A stretch of 64,000 nt of DNA from Halomonas organivorans (lineage in GTDB: Bacteria; Pseudomonadota; Gammaproteobacteria; Pseudomonadales; Halomonadaceae), in the NCBI RefSeq assembly GCF_014192055.1, contig NZ_JACHXM010000003.1, positions 186,001-250,000 on the forward strand, in the 5' to 3' direction. The notes below the pieces were generated by a model. It was given only the letters and a program-made list of their open reading frames with translations. It had not been told where the DNA came from and made no database searches. Shown one piece after another: positions 1 to 9,700 of this stretch; the stretch's first letter is position 1, and the number at the start of each line of letters is the position of its first letter. The translations under genes were made by a program, and so were the position numbers.

Positions 1-111
1 CGACCGCCCGGCGCGGCAAGGCAATCACCGAGTGTCACGCCGCTGCCCGTTGACTTGTCCGACGGGCGTGATAGAACGACCATTCAATTTCGATAAGGTA
101 GTCGAAGCACC

Positions 112-1164
112 ATGGCTTCACGCTCATTGCCCAAGCTGTCGGCACTCGCGTTGGCCGCGACGCTGGCCAGCCTGGGAACGGCCCATGCCCAGACCGACGC
201 GCCGCTCGGCGATGCCGAGCGACAGGTCATCCGCGACCGAATCGAATCTCTGCAAGCCGAGATCGGTGAACTGCGTGCGCGTCTGGCGCAACAGCCGGCC
301 GTCGAAGCCTCGACGCCCGACACCGCATCGGAATCGGCCGAGCCGGAGCTCAAGGCGTCGGTTGCCGAACGTCGCCTGCTCGAGGAAGAGTCGGCCGACA
401 ACCCCTTCGCCATCACCACTCACCACCGCAACTATCTGTTGCCGTTCAGCTATACCACGACGCCCAACGTGGATGGCTTCCATCAGATCGACGACCAGGC
501 CAGCCCCGACCGCCTGGAGGTGAAGTTCCAGTTCAGCGCCAAGTTTCAGCTCGCCCAGGAGCTGATCCTCGGTCACGGCGACCTCTATTTCGCCTACACC
601 CAGCGCAGCTGGTGGCAGGCCTACAACGCCGATGCCTCTTCGCCCTTCCGCGAAACCAACTACGAGCCGGAAGCCTTTTTCGATTTCGACAACGACTGGA
701 CGCTGGCCGGCTGGACCAACATCAACAACCGCATCGCCATCAATCACCAATCCAACGGCCGTTCGGGGGACCTGTCGCGCAGCTGGAACCGCCTGATCCT
801 GACCAGCACCTTCATCAACGATGACTGGGCCGTCTCACTGGCCCCCTACTGGCGCCTTCCCGAGACCGAGGGCGAGGACGACAATCCCGACATTAACGAA
901 TACCTGGGCTATGGCGACATCACCGTGGCGCGGCGTTTCTTCGACGACCACGAGGCCAGCCTGCTGTGGCGCGGCAACCCCGACCGCGGCCACATGGGCG
1001 CCCAGGTCGACTACTCATGGCCTCTGTTCGGCAAGGTCAGGGGCCATATCCAGTACTACCAGGGCTATGGCGACAGCTTGATCGACTACAATCGCAGCGT
1101 TCAGCGTCTCGGCGTGGGCTTCAGCCTCAACCCGCTGTTTTCCACGGGCAGTTTCGAGCAATGA
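112..1164 (+). CDS. pldA: Outer membrane phospholipase A (OMPLA)
   Basis: Calcium-dependent outer-membrane phospholipase A1 that hydrolyses phospholipids misplaced in the outer leaflet. The 350-aa product begins with a signal peptide (about residues 1-26, ending AHA). A Gln/Glu-rich stretch follows, then the OMPLA barrel. The catalytic signature HQSNG is visible: His212 and Ser214, with Asn226 in SRSWN twelve residues after the serine. This matches the spacing of the H-S-N triad in the E. coli enzyme. The segment between the signal peptide and the barrel (about residues 27-100) is longer than in E. coli PldA and is predicted to be helical. A purine-rich AAGG lies upstream of the ATG. The next gene starts 75 bp downstream. 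Family assignment is confident; activity is inferred from the intact triad. Confidence 0.93.
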   Translation: MASRSLPKLSALALAATLASLGTAHAQTDAPLGDAERQVIRDRIESLQAEIGELRARLAQQPAVEASTPDTASESAEPELKASVAERRLLEEESADNPFAITTHHRNYLLPFSYTTTPNVDGFHQIDDQASPDRLEVKFQFSAKFQLAQELILGHGDLYFAYTQRSWWQAYNADASSPFRETNYEPEAFFDFDNDWTLAGWTNINNRIAINHQSNGRSGDLSRSWNRLILTSTFINDDWAVSLAPYWRLPETEGEDDNPDINEYLGYGDITVARRFFDDHEASLLWRGNPDRGHMGAQVDYSWPLFGKVRGHIQYYQGYGDSLIDYNRSVQRLGVGFSLNPLFSTGSFEQ

Positions 1165-1239
1165 TGTGCCCTGGGTCATTACGGTAAGGGGAGACGGCTG
1201 CTATGCTGGGGCTGTCATATACCGTCAGAGGATGACCCA

Positions 1240-1572
1240 ATGGCCGACCGCACGCCCCATACCCGTGAGACCACCCAACAGCTCAAGGAAGACCTGCGTC
1301 ATCTGTCGCAGACCGTCGAGGAACTGGTGAGCGCCACCGCGGACGATTCCCGAAACAACATCAAGGAACTTCGCGAGCGGGCGGAAAAACGCCTCAACGA
1401 GACCCGTGCCCGACTCGAGGCCCGAGGCGAACGTGCCTATCACGACGCCCGCGATACCGTGACCCAGCAGGCCGATGCCTGTGATCGCTACGTCCACGAC
1501 AATCCCTGGACCAGCATCGGCATCGGTGCCGCCGTCGGCGTGGTGGTCGGCATGCTGATCGGGCGGCGCTGA
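1240..1572 (+). CDS. DUF883 family protein (ElaB/YqjD-like)
   Basis: Small 110-aa protein. It has a long charged helical N-terminus (about residues 1-80, heptad-like Leu/Glu/Arg pattern) and one C-terminal glycine-rich transmembrane helix ending in the basic tail GMLIGRR. This is the architecture of the ElaB/YqjD/YgaM (DUF883) family. E. coli YqjD is an inner-membrane protein that binds ribosomes in stationary phase. The gene overlaps the next one by one base (TGATG), and the following two genes are YqjE-like and YqjK-like, so this is the conserved yqjD-yqjE-yqjK operon. Ribosome association is inferred from family, not seen in the sequence. Confidence 0.88.
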   Translation: MADRTPHTRETTQQLKEDLRHLSQTVEELVSATADDSRNNIKELRERAEKRLNETRARLEARGERAYHDARDTVTQQADACDRYVHDNPWTSIGIGAAVGVVVGMLIGRR

Positions 1573-1970
1573 TGGCACAGAGCCAGGGACCGGCTCAGCG
1601 ACTGTTTGGCGCCGGCAAGCGCCTGCTGGGCAGCCTGCTCGCCACCGGCGAGACGCGCCTGCGTCTCGCCGTGCTGGAACTCGAGGAAGAACGCGCCCGG
1701 CTGGTCACGCTGCTGCTGCTGACCGGCATCAGCCTGCTGCTGTTGCTGCTGGGGCTTGGCGCCCTCACGACCCTGGTCATCGTCGCCTTCTGGGACACTC
1801 ACCGTCTCGCCGCCATCGCCGTGAGCGCTGGCGTGCTACTGTTCGGCGGCCTGGGCTTGGCGGCCTGGGTGCTGCATCTGGCACGGCGACGGACCCTGCT
1901 GGTCGACACCCTCAAGCATCTGGCGCTGGACCGGGAGCTGATGGAGACCCAACGCGATGCGCAAGACTGA
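1572..1970 (+). CDS. YqjE-like inner-membrane protein (phage holin superfamily III fold)
   Basis: 132-aa protein with an amphipathic charged N-terminus and two strongly hydrophobic segments at about residues 46-72 and 79-100. The C-terminus is charged and cytoplasmic-looking. Size, two-TM layout and position between a DUF883 gene and a YqjK-like gene identify it as YqjE (Pfam phage holin family 3-6 clan). Translation is probably coupled to the upstream gene through the TGATG overlap, and the next start codon lies inside this gene's 3' end (14-nt overlap). In these chromosomal operons the function is poorly known. The holin name reflects topology only and does not imply lysis. Confidence 0.8.
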   Translation: MAQSQGPAQRLFGAGKRLLGSLLATGETRLRLAVLELEEERARLVTLLLLTGISLLLLLLGLGALTTLVIVAFWDTHRLAAIAVSAGVLLFGGLGLAAWVLHLARRRTLLVDTLKHLALDRELMETQRDAQD

Positions 1971-2250
1971 GCGTCGAGCGCGCAAGGCGGCTCTGCAGGC
2001 CGCCATCGAGCAACAGCGTCTCGACCTGCTGGTCGAGGCCGAACGCTGGCAGTCTGCTGCTCGCCCGCTCGAGGCCGGCTGGCAGACCATGCAGCGCTAT
2101 CGACTTCCCGCCGTCGGCGGCAGCGCCCTGCTGCTCTGGTGGTCCCTGCGTCATCCCGGTGCCGCCAAGCGCCTGGCGCGGCGCGGACTGTTCGTCATGA
2201 TGACCGCCCGGCGACTGCAGCAGCTGCGACGCTTGCTGCCCCTGCCCTGA
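1957..2250 (+). CDS. YqjK-like small protein
   Basis: 97-aa protein, very Arg/Ala/Leu-rich. It has a basic helical N-terminus (MRKTERRARKAAL), a short hydrophobic segment around residues 49-62 (LPAVGGSALLLWW) and a basic C-terminus. It overlaps the YqjE-like gene by 14 nt, so it is the third gene of the operon. YqjK is a little-studied family. The assignment rests mainly on synteny and composition. Codon use is as GC-rich as in its neighbours and the stop is followed by a normal intergenic gap. Confidence 0.7.
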   Translation: MRKTERRARKAALQAAIEQQRLDLLVEAERWQSAARPLEAGWQTMQRYRLPAVGGSALLLWWSLRHPGAAKRLARRGLFVMMTARRLQQLRRLLPLP

Positions 2251-2394
2251 GCCCAGCGCCTCACGCCGCATTGCCGAGAGTGCCTTGGGCGTCGCGGGGC
2301 GCTCACTATCATCTCGCCGTAACATACCCACATGACCCGCCTGTTATGATTCCGTGTCGATGTAATGACGAATCCACGACAGGACACGATCTCC

Positions 2395-3129
2395 ATGCGC
2401 ATGCTGGCGCTCTACAGCATCAAGGGCGGCGTCGGCAAGACCGCCTCGTCGGTGAACCTGGCCGCAGAGGCTGCGCGGGCGGGGCTTCGCGTGCTGCTTT
2501 GGGATCTCGACCCTCAGGCGGCCACCAGCTTCTATCTGCGCGTCAAGCCGCGCATTCGCGGCGGCGTCGGCAAGCTGGTCAAGGGCAAGGCCTCCTTCGA
2601 CAAGGTGATCCGCGCCACCCAGATCGATGGCCTCGAGCTGTTGCCGGCGGCCCAGGTCTCTCGCGAGATGGATGCCCGGCTCGCCAAGCGGGGCGCTAGC
2701 CACCTGCGCCAGATCCTCACGCCGATACGCGACGATTACGACCTGGTGATTCTCGACTGCCCGCCGAGCCTCTCCCACCTTTCGGAGAACATCTTCTCCA
2801 GCGTCGACGCCCTGCTGGTACCGATGGTCCCCACCGTACTCTCTCTGCGTACCCTGGAGCAGCTCGATGACTTCCTGGATGACCACGACATCGCCTGCCC
2901 CCGCTGGCCCTTCGTGACCCTGGCCGATCGGCGTCGCACGCTGCATCGCGAGGTCATGGCGGCGCTGCCGGAGCGCTGGCCGCTACGCCTGTCGACGACC
3001 ATCCCCGCTGCCAGCGCGGTCGAGCGCATGGGCCTCGAGCGCGCCCCGGTGCGCGACTTCGCACCACGCAGCGCCGCCGCCCGCGCCTATGCCGCCCTGT
3101 GGCGAGAGCTCGACCAACGCCTGAACTGA
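2395..3129 (+). CDS. ParA/MinD-family ATPase
   Basis: 244-aa cytosolic P-loop ATPase of the ParA family. It carries the deviant Walker A box KGGVGKT close to the N-terminus (SIKGGVGKTASSVNLA), the switch motif LDPQAATS, and Walker B VILDCPPSL. I start the gene at the ATG at 2395 because a 10-codon extension upstream (from 2365) lacks family similarity, and an AGGA lies about 10 nt before 2395. No parB-like partner or parS-like repeat is next to it, so it is an orphan ParA; such proteins position plasmids, chemoreceptors or other cargo. It precedes a convergent CHAD-domain gene. Cargo is unknown. Confidence 0.82.
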   Translation: MRMLALYSIKGGVGKTASSVNLAAEAARAGLRVLLWDLDPQAATSFYLRVKPRIRGGVGKLVKGKASFDKVIRATQIDGLELLPAAQVSREMDARLAKRGASHLRQILTPIRDDYDLVILDCPPSLSHLSENIFSSVDALLVPMVPTVLSLRTLEQLDDFLDDHDIACPRWPFVTLADRRRTLHREVMAALPERWPLRLSTTIPAASAVERMGLERAPVRDFAPRSAAARAYAALWRELDQRLN

Positions 3130-3139
3130 AGCCCCTCAC

Positions 3140-4108
3140 TCAGCCACCGCGCATGGCTGTGATGGTCGCCTCCAACCGTGCCGACAGCGTTGCCCCCGGG
3201 CCCGACGAAAGCGCCGTCTCACGGGCGATGTCGTAGTGGGCGAGCCTGCGCTGGCGCTGGATCCGCGCCAGCGCCAGGAATCCCCTCAGATGACGCGGCG
3301 CGACGGCTCGGGCCTCTTTGCCCTCGGCGGCGCGCGCCAGCCGGTCGCGCACCTCTTCATCGGCATGGGCGGCGGCGGCCGCCTCGAGAGCGGGCTCACG
3401 CACCAGGTCGTCATGCAGCACGCCGAAGGCGTCCTGAAAGGTCTTCATGGCCCTTTCCGCCTCCGCGAACACCTCACCCTCCTGCTGCCACGGCCGAAGC
3501 AGGTAACGGATGCGCTTCCCAGTGATGCGCGGGCGATGCAGCGACTCACGCTCCTCGGGGGAGCCGATGGCGGCGATCTCCTCGTTCAACGCATCGTGCA
3601 GGATGGCCAGCTCACGGGCCGTCGCTTCGCCGAAACGCGGCCCGCGGCCTCCTTTCTCGGCCAGCCGGGCGAGCGTCTCGCCAAGACCACGCTCGAGCGC
3701 AGGAAAGTTGGCCCCCAACACCCGCCGGGCCGCGGCATAATCGCTCTCGACCTGAGCCGCCAGCCGCGGGCACCACCAGTCGATGGCGCCGCGCTCGGCG
3801 TTACCCAGCACCGGCCGCTCGGCTTCGAGCCAGGCCAGCATCACCTCGCCGTCGCGCGCATCATTGGTGGCGCGGGCCAGGTCGCGCAGCCGACGATGCT
3901 GCGACTTGGGCACCTCGATGCCCGGGTCGTCACGATAGGCCCTCAGCCAGGAGCGCAATCGGCGCAGGGCGACACGAAAGTCATGCAGGCCCTCGCTATC
4001 CCGCGGATCGTCGATGCGTGGCCAGGCCAGTCGGGCCTCTTCCAGCATGGTCAGACCGACCTTGCCCACGACACGGCGCAGCCGACGTTCTCTCAATGGC
4101 TTGGGCAT
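3140..4108 (-). CDS. CHAD domain-containing protein
   Basis: 322-aa alpha-helical protein with two repeats of the CHAD fold. Conserved basic/histidine motifs are LHDFRVALRRLRSWLRAY near residue 40 and RPRITGKRIRYLLRPW in the second half. CHAD proteins bind inorganic polyphosphate through these conserved Arg/Lys/His residues. No CYTH triphosphatase domain is fused. The start at 4108 (MPKPLRERRLRR) is set by the strong GGAGGAGG ribosome-binding site just upstream; the longer open frame to the right is out-of-frame shadow of the flavoprotein gene. Polyphosphate binding is a family inference. Confidence 0.87.
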   Translation of the reverse strand: MPKPLRERRLRRVVGKVGLTMLEEARLAWPRIDDPRDSEGLHDFRVALRRLRSWLRAYRDDPGIEVPKSQHRRLRDLARATNDARDGEVMLAWLEAERPVLGNAERGAIDWWCPRLAAQVESDYAAARRVLGANFPALERGLGETLARLAEKGGRGPRFGEATARELAILHDALNEEIAAIGSPEERESLHRPRITGKRIRYLLRPWQQEGEVFAEAERAMKTFQDAFGVLHDDLVREPALEAAAAAHADEEVRDRLARAAEGKEARAVAPRHLRGFLALARIQRQRRLAHYDIARETALSSGPGATLSARLEATITAMRGG

Positions 4109-4151
4109 GGACGCCTCCTCCGGGGATTGCCGCCCCCAGTATAGGCGCGAC

Positions 4152-5327
4152 CTACAGGGCCAACCCGCAGGCCACCCCGGAGGCCCAGGCCCACTGGAAG
4201 TTGTAGCCGCCGAGCTCGCCGGTGACGTCCAGCACCTCGCCAATGAAGCGCAGCTGGGGCAGGCCGTTGACCTCGAAGGTCTTCGACGACAGGGCCCGAG
4301 TGTCCACGCCGCCCATGGTGACCTCGGCGGTGCGCCAGCCCTCGGTGCCGGCGGGCTTGAGCCGCCAGTCGTTGAGGTGGGCGGCCCAGGCCTCCAACTC
4401 GGCGTTGGAGCGCTCGGCCAGCGGGCCGTCGCCGCCGTGCCACTCGACCAGCGACTGGGCCAGGCGGCGCGGCAGCCGCTCGCCGAGCCAGGTGGACAGG
4501 CGCCGCTTGGGCGTGTCCCGACGGGCCGCCGCCAGGGCCTCGAAGGCCGATTCGCCGGGCAGCAGGTCGATGGCGAGTTCGTCGCCCGGTTGCCAATGGC
4601 TGGAGATCTGCAGCATCGCCGGCCCCGACAGGCCACGGTGGGTGAAAAGGATCGGCTCGCGATACTCGCCGGTTCGACAGCGCGCCACCACCTCCGTGGA
4701 CACGCCTGACAGCTCCGCGGCCCGCGACTTCCAGGCCGAGGTCAGGGTGAAGGGCACCAGTGCGGCCCGGGTGTCGGTCACCTCGAGGCCGAACTGGCGG
4801 GCGATGTCATAGCCGAAGCCACTCGCCCCCATGGTGGGCACCGACAGCCCGCCGGTCGCGATCACCACCGCCCCGGCGTCGATGCGCCCGCCTGACGTCT
4901 CGATCCGCATGCCCTCTCCGCGGCGCTCGAGGCTTTCGACGGTCGTCTTCATCCGCAGCTCGACGCCTGCCCAGTCGCACTCGGTGAGCAGCACGGCCAG
5001 CAGGTCCTTGGCCGATTCCGCGCAGAACAGCTGGCCCGGCGCCTTTTCCACATACTCCAGCCCATGGCGCTCGACCAGTTCGACGAAATGCTCCGGCCGA
5101 TAGCGCTTCAGCGCCGAGATGCAAAAGTGCGGGTTGCCCGAGAAGAAGTTGGCCGGCGTGGCGGCCAGGTTGGTGAAATTGCAGCGCCCGCCCCCGGACA
5201 TCAGGATCTTCTTGCCGGGCCTGTTGGCATGATCGATCACTAGCACCGAGCGCCCGGCATAGCCGGCGGTCAGCGCGCACATCAGTCCGGCGGCCCCTGC
5301 GCCAATGACGACCACGTCGTAGCTCAT
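4152..5327 (-). CDS. HI0933-family flavoprotein (NAD(P)/FAD-dependent oxidoreductase)
   Basis: 391-aa flavoprotein of the HI0933/YhiN family. The N-terminal Rossmann dinucleotide motif VVVIGAGAAGLMCAL is followed by the family signature KKILMSGGGRCNFTN (about residues 38-53). The second glycine motif VIATGGLSVPTMGASGFGY and the C-terminal FAD-closing GEVLDVTGELGGYNFQWAW are also present. The length matches the family (about 390-410 aa). The biochemical substrate of this family is not settled. It lies convergent-free, 43 bp upstream of the CHAD gene on the same strand, and may be co-transcribed with it. Cytosolic. Confidence 0.9.
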   Translation of the reverse strand: MSYDVVVIGAGAAGLMCALTAGYAGRSVLVIDHANRPGKKILMSGGGRCNFTNLAATPANFFSGNPHFCISALKRYRPEHFVELVERHGLEYVEKAPGQLFCAESAKDLLAVLLTECDWAGVELRMKTTVESLERRGEGMRIETSGGRIDAGAVVIATGGLSVPTMGASGFGYDIARQFGLEVTDTRAALVPFTLTSAWKSRAAELSGVSTEVVARCRTGEYREPILFTHRGLSGPAMLQISSHWQPGDELAIDLLPGESAFEALAAARRDTPKRRLSTWLGERLPRRLAQSLVEWHGGDGPLAERSNAELEAWAAHLNDWRLKPAGTEGWRTAEVTMGGVDTRALSSKTFEVNGLPQLRFIGEVLDVTGELGGYNFQWAWASGVACGLAL

Positions 5328-5586
5328 GCTTGCCTCTCTCGCGATGACCCGCCGACACCCTGAGCCAGGCGGGTGGAAAAGGGCGACATCTTAGCAAAGC
5401 CGGCTCCGGCAATCCTCCGCGGAAGCGTCATCGGCAACGAGCGGTCGCAAAACGGCGAACGAGTTGCGAAAACAATGTGCAACCCCCGGTTTTGTGACAC
5501 CCTGACCCGCCGGCTTGAGGCATGCTGTCGCTACTCGTCGACACCCATGTTACCGAGGGTAAAGACCTCCTTCTGGACACACGCTC

Positions 5587-6711
5587 ATGATCCACGCATT
5601 CGCTTCGTTGCGAGCCTCACTGCAACGGTTAGGCCCGCTCGCCCTCATCCCCCTGCTGGTCACCCTGTCATCAGCGACCCTGGCCCAACAGCCCGCCGAC
5701 ATGCCGCCGACGCCGGTGATCGGCGCCGAGGTCAGCCGCAAGGCCTGGTCCGATCCGCTGGAATCGCTGGGCACCCTGGCCGCCAACGAGAGCGTGACGC
5801 TCTCGGCCACGGTTACCGACACGGTATCGGCGATCAACTTCGAGGGCGGCGAGCGGGTCAAGCGGGGCGAAGTGCTGGTCGAGCTGTCCGATGCCGAGGA
5901 GCAGGCCGCGCTGCGCGAGGCCCAGGCGTTGCGCGTCGAACGCCAGAACGCCGTCGACCGCCTCTCCCAGCTGCAAAGCCGCAACCTGGCGCCTCGCGCC
6001 GACGTCGAGGACAGCCGCGCGCAGCTGCAGCAGGTCGACGCCACCCTCCAGGGCCTGCGGGCGCGGCTCGAGAACTACCGGGTCAAGGCGCCCTTCGACG
6101 GCGTGGTCGGGGTCCGCGATATCAGTGTCGGAACCCTGGTCACGCCCGGCACCGAGCTGGTCACCCTGGACGACGTCTCGCGCATGAAGCTCGACTTCGA
6201 GATTCCCGAGGTCCAGCTCGGCTCGCTGACCGAGGGGCTCGCCGTGACCGCGACCACCGCCGCCTATCCCGACCGGGTCTTCGAAGGCGATGTCGGCACC
6301 ATCGATTCGCGAGTCGATCCGGTCAGCCGCAGCATCGCGGTGCGGGCCCTGATCGACAATCCGGACCAGCGGCTGCGTCCCGGCATGCTGATGCGGGTCA
6401 CCATCGCCCGTCGTCCTCGCCAGGCCCTGGTGATCCCGGAGTCCGCGGTGGTCCCGGAGGGGCAGCGCCAGCGGGTGTGGGTGATCACCTCGCGGGAGGA
6501 CGGCTCGGTGGAGCGCCGCGACATCAGCGTCGGCGAGCGTCGCCGGGGCGAAGTGGAAGTCACCGAGGGCCTGACGGCGGGCGAACTGGTGGTCAGCCAC
6601 GGCGCCGACCGCCTGCATGCCGCCTCGCGAGTGCGACTGATCGGCATCGAAGACGACTCCACCAGCGTCAGCGAGATCCTGCGGGCCAACCGCCAGGGAG
6701 ATGACGCCTGA
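5587..6711 (+). CDS. RND efflux periplasmic adaptor (membrane fusion protein)
   Basis: 374-aa HlyD/AcrA-type adaptor. A signal peptide spans about residues 1-36 (ends SATLAQQ). It is followed by a lipoyl half-motif (VSAINFEGGERVKRGEVLVELSD), an alpha hairpin (EEQAALREAQALRVERQ... to LQGLRARLENY), the second lipoyl half (RVKAPFDGVVGVRDISVGTLVTPG) and beta-barrel/membrane-proximal domains. The protein bridges the inner-membrane pump to an outer-membrane channel. The stop overlaps the start of the pump gene (TGATG), so the two are an operon. There is no outer-membrane factor gene beside them, so a TolC-like channel must be encoded elsewhere. No lipobox is seen. Confidence 0.92.
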   Translation: MIHAFASLRASLQRLGPLALIPLLVTLSSATLAQQPADMPPTPVIGAEVSRKAWSDPLESLGTLAANESVTLSATVTDTVSAINFEGGERVKRGEVLVELSDAEEQAALREAQALRVERQNAVDRLSQLQSRNLAPRADVEDSRAQLQQVDATLQGLRARLENYRVKAPFDGVVGVRDISVGTLVTPGTELVTLDDVSRMKLDFEIPEVQLGSLTEGLAVTATTAAYPDRVFEGDVGTIDSRVDPVSRSIAVRALIDNPDQRLRPGMLMRVTIARRPRQALVIPESAVVPEGQRQRVWVITSREDGSVERRDISVGERRRGEVEVTEGLTAGELVVSHGADRLHAASRVRLIGIEDDSTSVSEILRANRQGDDA

Positions 6712-9700
6712 TGCGACTGTCCGACGTCTCCGTCCAGCGCCCGGTTCTGGCCATCGTCATGGCGGCGCTGATCGTCGCCTTCGGCCTGCTGGCGCTGACT
6801 CGCCTGCCGCTGCAGGAATATCCCACCATCGATCCGCCCGTGGTCAGCATCCGCACCTCCTATCCGGGGGCCAACGCCGAGGTGGTGGAGACCCGCATCA
6901 CCCAGGTGCTCGAGGAACGCATCGCCGGCATCGCCGGTATCGAGGTGATCTCCTCCACCAGCAGCGACGGCGACTCCAACATCAACATCGAGTTCGGCCT
7001 CGACACCGACATCGATGCTGCCGCCAACGATGTGCGCGACCGCATCTCCGGGGCGGCGGACAACCTGCCAGAGGAGGCCGACCCGCCCGAGGTGCGCAAG
7101 GAGGACACCAGCTCCGAGGTGGTGATGTGGCTGATGCTCTCCGGCGAGGGCTACACCACCGCCGAACTGACCGACTATGCCGAACGCTACCTGGTCGACG
7201 GCTTCTCGGTGCAGCAGGGCGTCTCCGGGGTGTTCGTCGGCGGCGGCCGGGAATACGCCATGCGCGTGTGGCTCGACAGCGACGCCCTCGCCGCCAGGGG
7301 GCTCGCGGTCAGCGACGTCGAGGACGCCCTGCGCGAGGAGAACGTCGAGCTGCCCGGCGGCGCCGTGGAATCCGCCGATCGACAGTTCATCGTGCGCCTG
7401 CCGCGCAGCTTCGCCACCCCGCAGGACTTTCGTGAGCTGGTGCTCGACCGCGGCGATGGCGGCTACCTGGTGCGCCTGGCCGACGTGGCCCGCGTCGAAC
7501 TGGGCACCGTCGAGGAGCGTTCGCTGTTCCGCGGCAACGGCGAGACGGTGGTGGGCCTGGGCATGGTCAAGCAATCCACCGCCAACGTCATGGCACTCTC
7601 CCAGGCCGTACAGGCGGAAATGGCGCGCGTGGCGCCGCGGCTGCCCGACGGCATGCACCTGTCGCTCAACTACGATGCCTCCACTTTCGTCTCCGACGCC
7701 ATCCGCCAGGTGGTCGCCACCCTGCTGATCGCCATCGGCCTGGTGGTGGTGGCGATCTTCGTGTTCCTCGGCAACCTGCGCAGCACCCTGGTGCCGGCGG
7801 TCACGGTGCCGGTGACGCTGATCGGCACCTTCGCCGCGCTGGCCGCCATGGGCTTCACCATCAACCTGCTGACACTGCTGGCGCTGGTGCTGGCCATCGG
7901 CCTGGTGGTGGACGACGCCATCGTGGTGCTCGAGAACATCCACCGGCGCATGCACCTGTATGGCGAGACACCGCTGGTGGCCGCCTACCGAGGCGCCCGA
8001 CAGTTGGCCTTCGCGGTGATCGCCACCAGCCTGGTGCTGATTGCGGTGTTCGTGCCGCTGAGCTTCATCCAGGGCGACGTGGGCAAGCTGTTCACCGAAT
8101 TCGCGCTGACGCTCTCGGCGGCGGTGGCCATCTCCACGCTGCTGGCGCTGACGCTGACGCCGATGATGGCGTCCAAGATCCTCTCGCCGGGCATGCACGA
8201 GGGCCGGCTGGCCCACTGGGTCGATGGCGGCCTGCACTGGGCCCAGAGCCTCTATCGCCGCTGCCTGGAGGCGGTGCTCGCCCTGCGCTGGCTGGTGGTG
8301 GCGGTCTTCATCGCCCTGCTCGCATCCATCGCCTGGCTCTACCCTCAGCTGCCGGCGGAATACACCCCGCGTGAAGACCGCGGCACCTTCTTCGTGCTGA
8401 TCAACGGCCCGCCCGGTGCCACCTTCTCCTACATGGAAGACTACATGGACGAGGTCGAGGCACGGCTGCTGCCCCTGCGCGAGGACGGCGAGGTCGAGCG
8501 AGTGCTGATCATCTCGCCGCGGGGACGCGGCAGCGTCGAGAACTTCAACTCCGGTTTCGCCATCGTCGGTCTCTCCGATTGGGCCGAGCGACGGCCCGCC
8601 TGGCCGATCATGAACGAGGTGCGCCAGACGCTGGCCGAGCTGCCCGGCATCCGCGCCTTCCCGATCATGAGCCAGGGCTTCGGCGGCGGCTTCGAGCAAG
8701 GCGTGCAGTTCGTGCTCGGCGGCGGCAGCTACGAGCAGCTGGCGACCTGGCGCGATGCCCTGCTGGAGCATATTCGCCGCACCAACCCGCAGTTGATCAA
8801 CCTGGAGAGCGACTACGAGGAGAACCAGCCTCAGCTCAGCGTCGACATCGACTACACCCGGGCGGCGGACCTCGGCGTCACCGTCAGCGAGATCGGCAGT
8901 ACCCTTGAAACCCTGCTCGGCGGGCGCACCGTGACCCGCTTCACCGACCAGGGCGAGGAGTACGACGTCATCCTCGAGGGCGAGCGCGGCGCTACCCCGA
9001 CGCCGAGCGCCCTGGAGAGCGTGCGCGTGCGTTCGGCGCGTACCGGCGAGCTGATCCCGCTGTCGAGCCTGGTCGAGATCGAGACCTACGCCGGGCCCAG
9101 CCAGCTCAACCGCTACAATCGCCTGCGGGCAATCACCGTCCAGGCGGACCTGGCCGACGGCTACTCCATGGGCGAGGCCCTCGACTACCTGGAAAGCGCC
9201 GTGGACGAGGTGCTGCCACCGGGCGTGCAGACCGACGTCAAGGGCGCCGCCCGGGACTATCGCGAGTCGAGCGGCGCCACCACCTTCCTGCTGGTCCTCG
9301 GCACCCTGGTGGTGTTCCTGGTGCTGGCCGCCCAGTTCGAAAGCTTCGTCCATCCGCTGGTGATCATGCTCACCGTGCCGCTGGCCATCGGCGGCGCCCT
9401 GCTCGGACTATGGCTCACGGGACAGTCACTGAACATCTACAGCCAAGTGGGCCTGGTGATGCTGGTGGGGCTGGCGGCCAAGAACGGCATCCTGATCGTG
9501 GAATTCGCCAATCAGCTGCGCGACCAGGGCGTGGCCTTCCGCGATGCCCTGCTGCGCGCGGCCATGACGCGACTGCGCCCCATCGTGATGACCTCGGCCA
9601 CCACCATCGCCGGCTCGATACCGCTGATCCTCTCCAGCGGCGCCGGCGCCGAGACGCGTCTGGTGATCGGCACCGTGATCTTCACCGGGGTGGCCGCGGC

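Noticed and set aside
4109-4636. N-terminal extension of the CHAD frame
   Set aside because: Overlaps the flavoprotein gene in another frame, is Pro/Arg/Ser-rich, and the true start at 4108 has a perfect ribosome-binding site.
6264-9353. 1029-aa open frame antisense to the RND pump
   Set aside because: Composition is His/Gln/Asp-rich as expected from the complement of a GC-rich gene; no domains, and the plus-strand pump is unmistakable.
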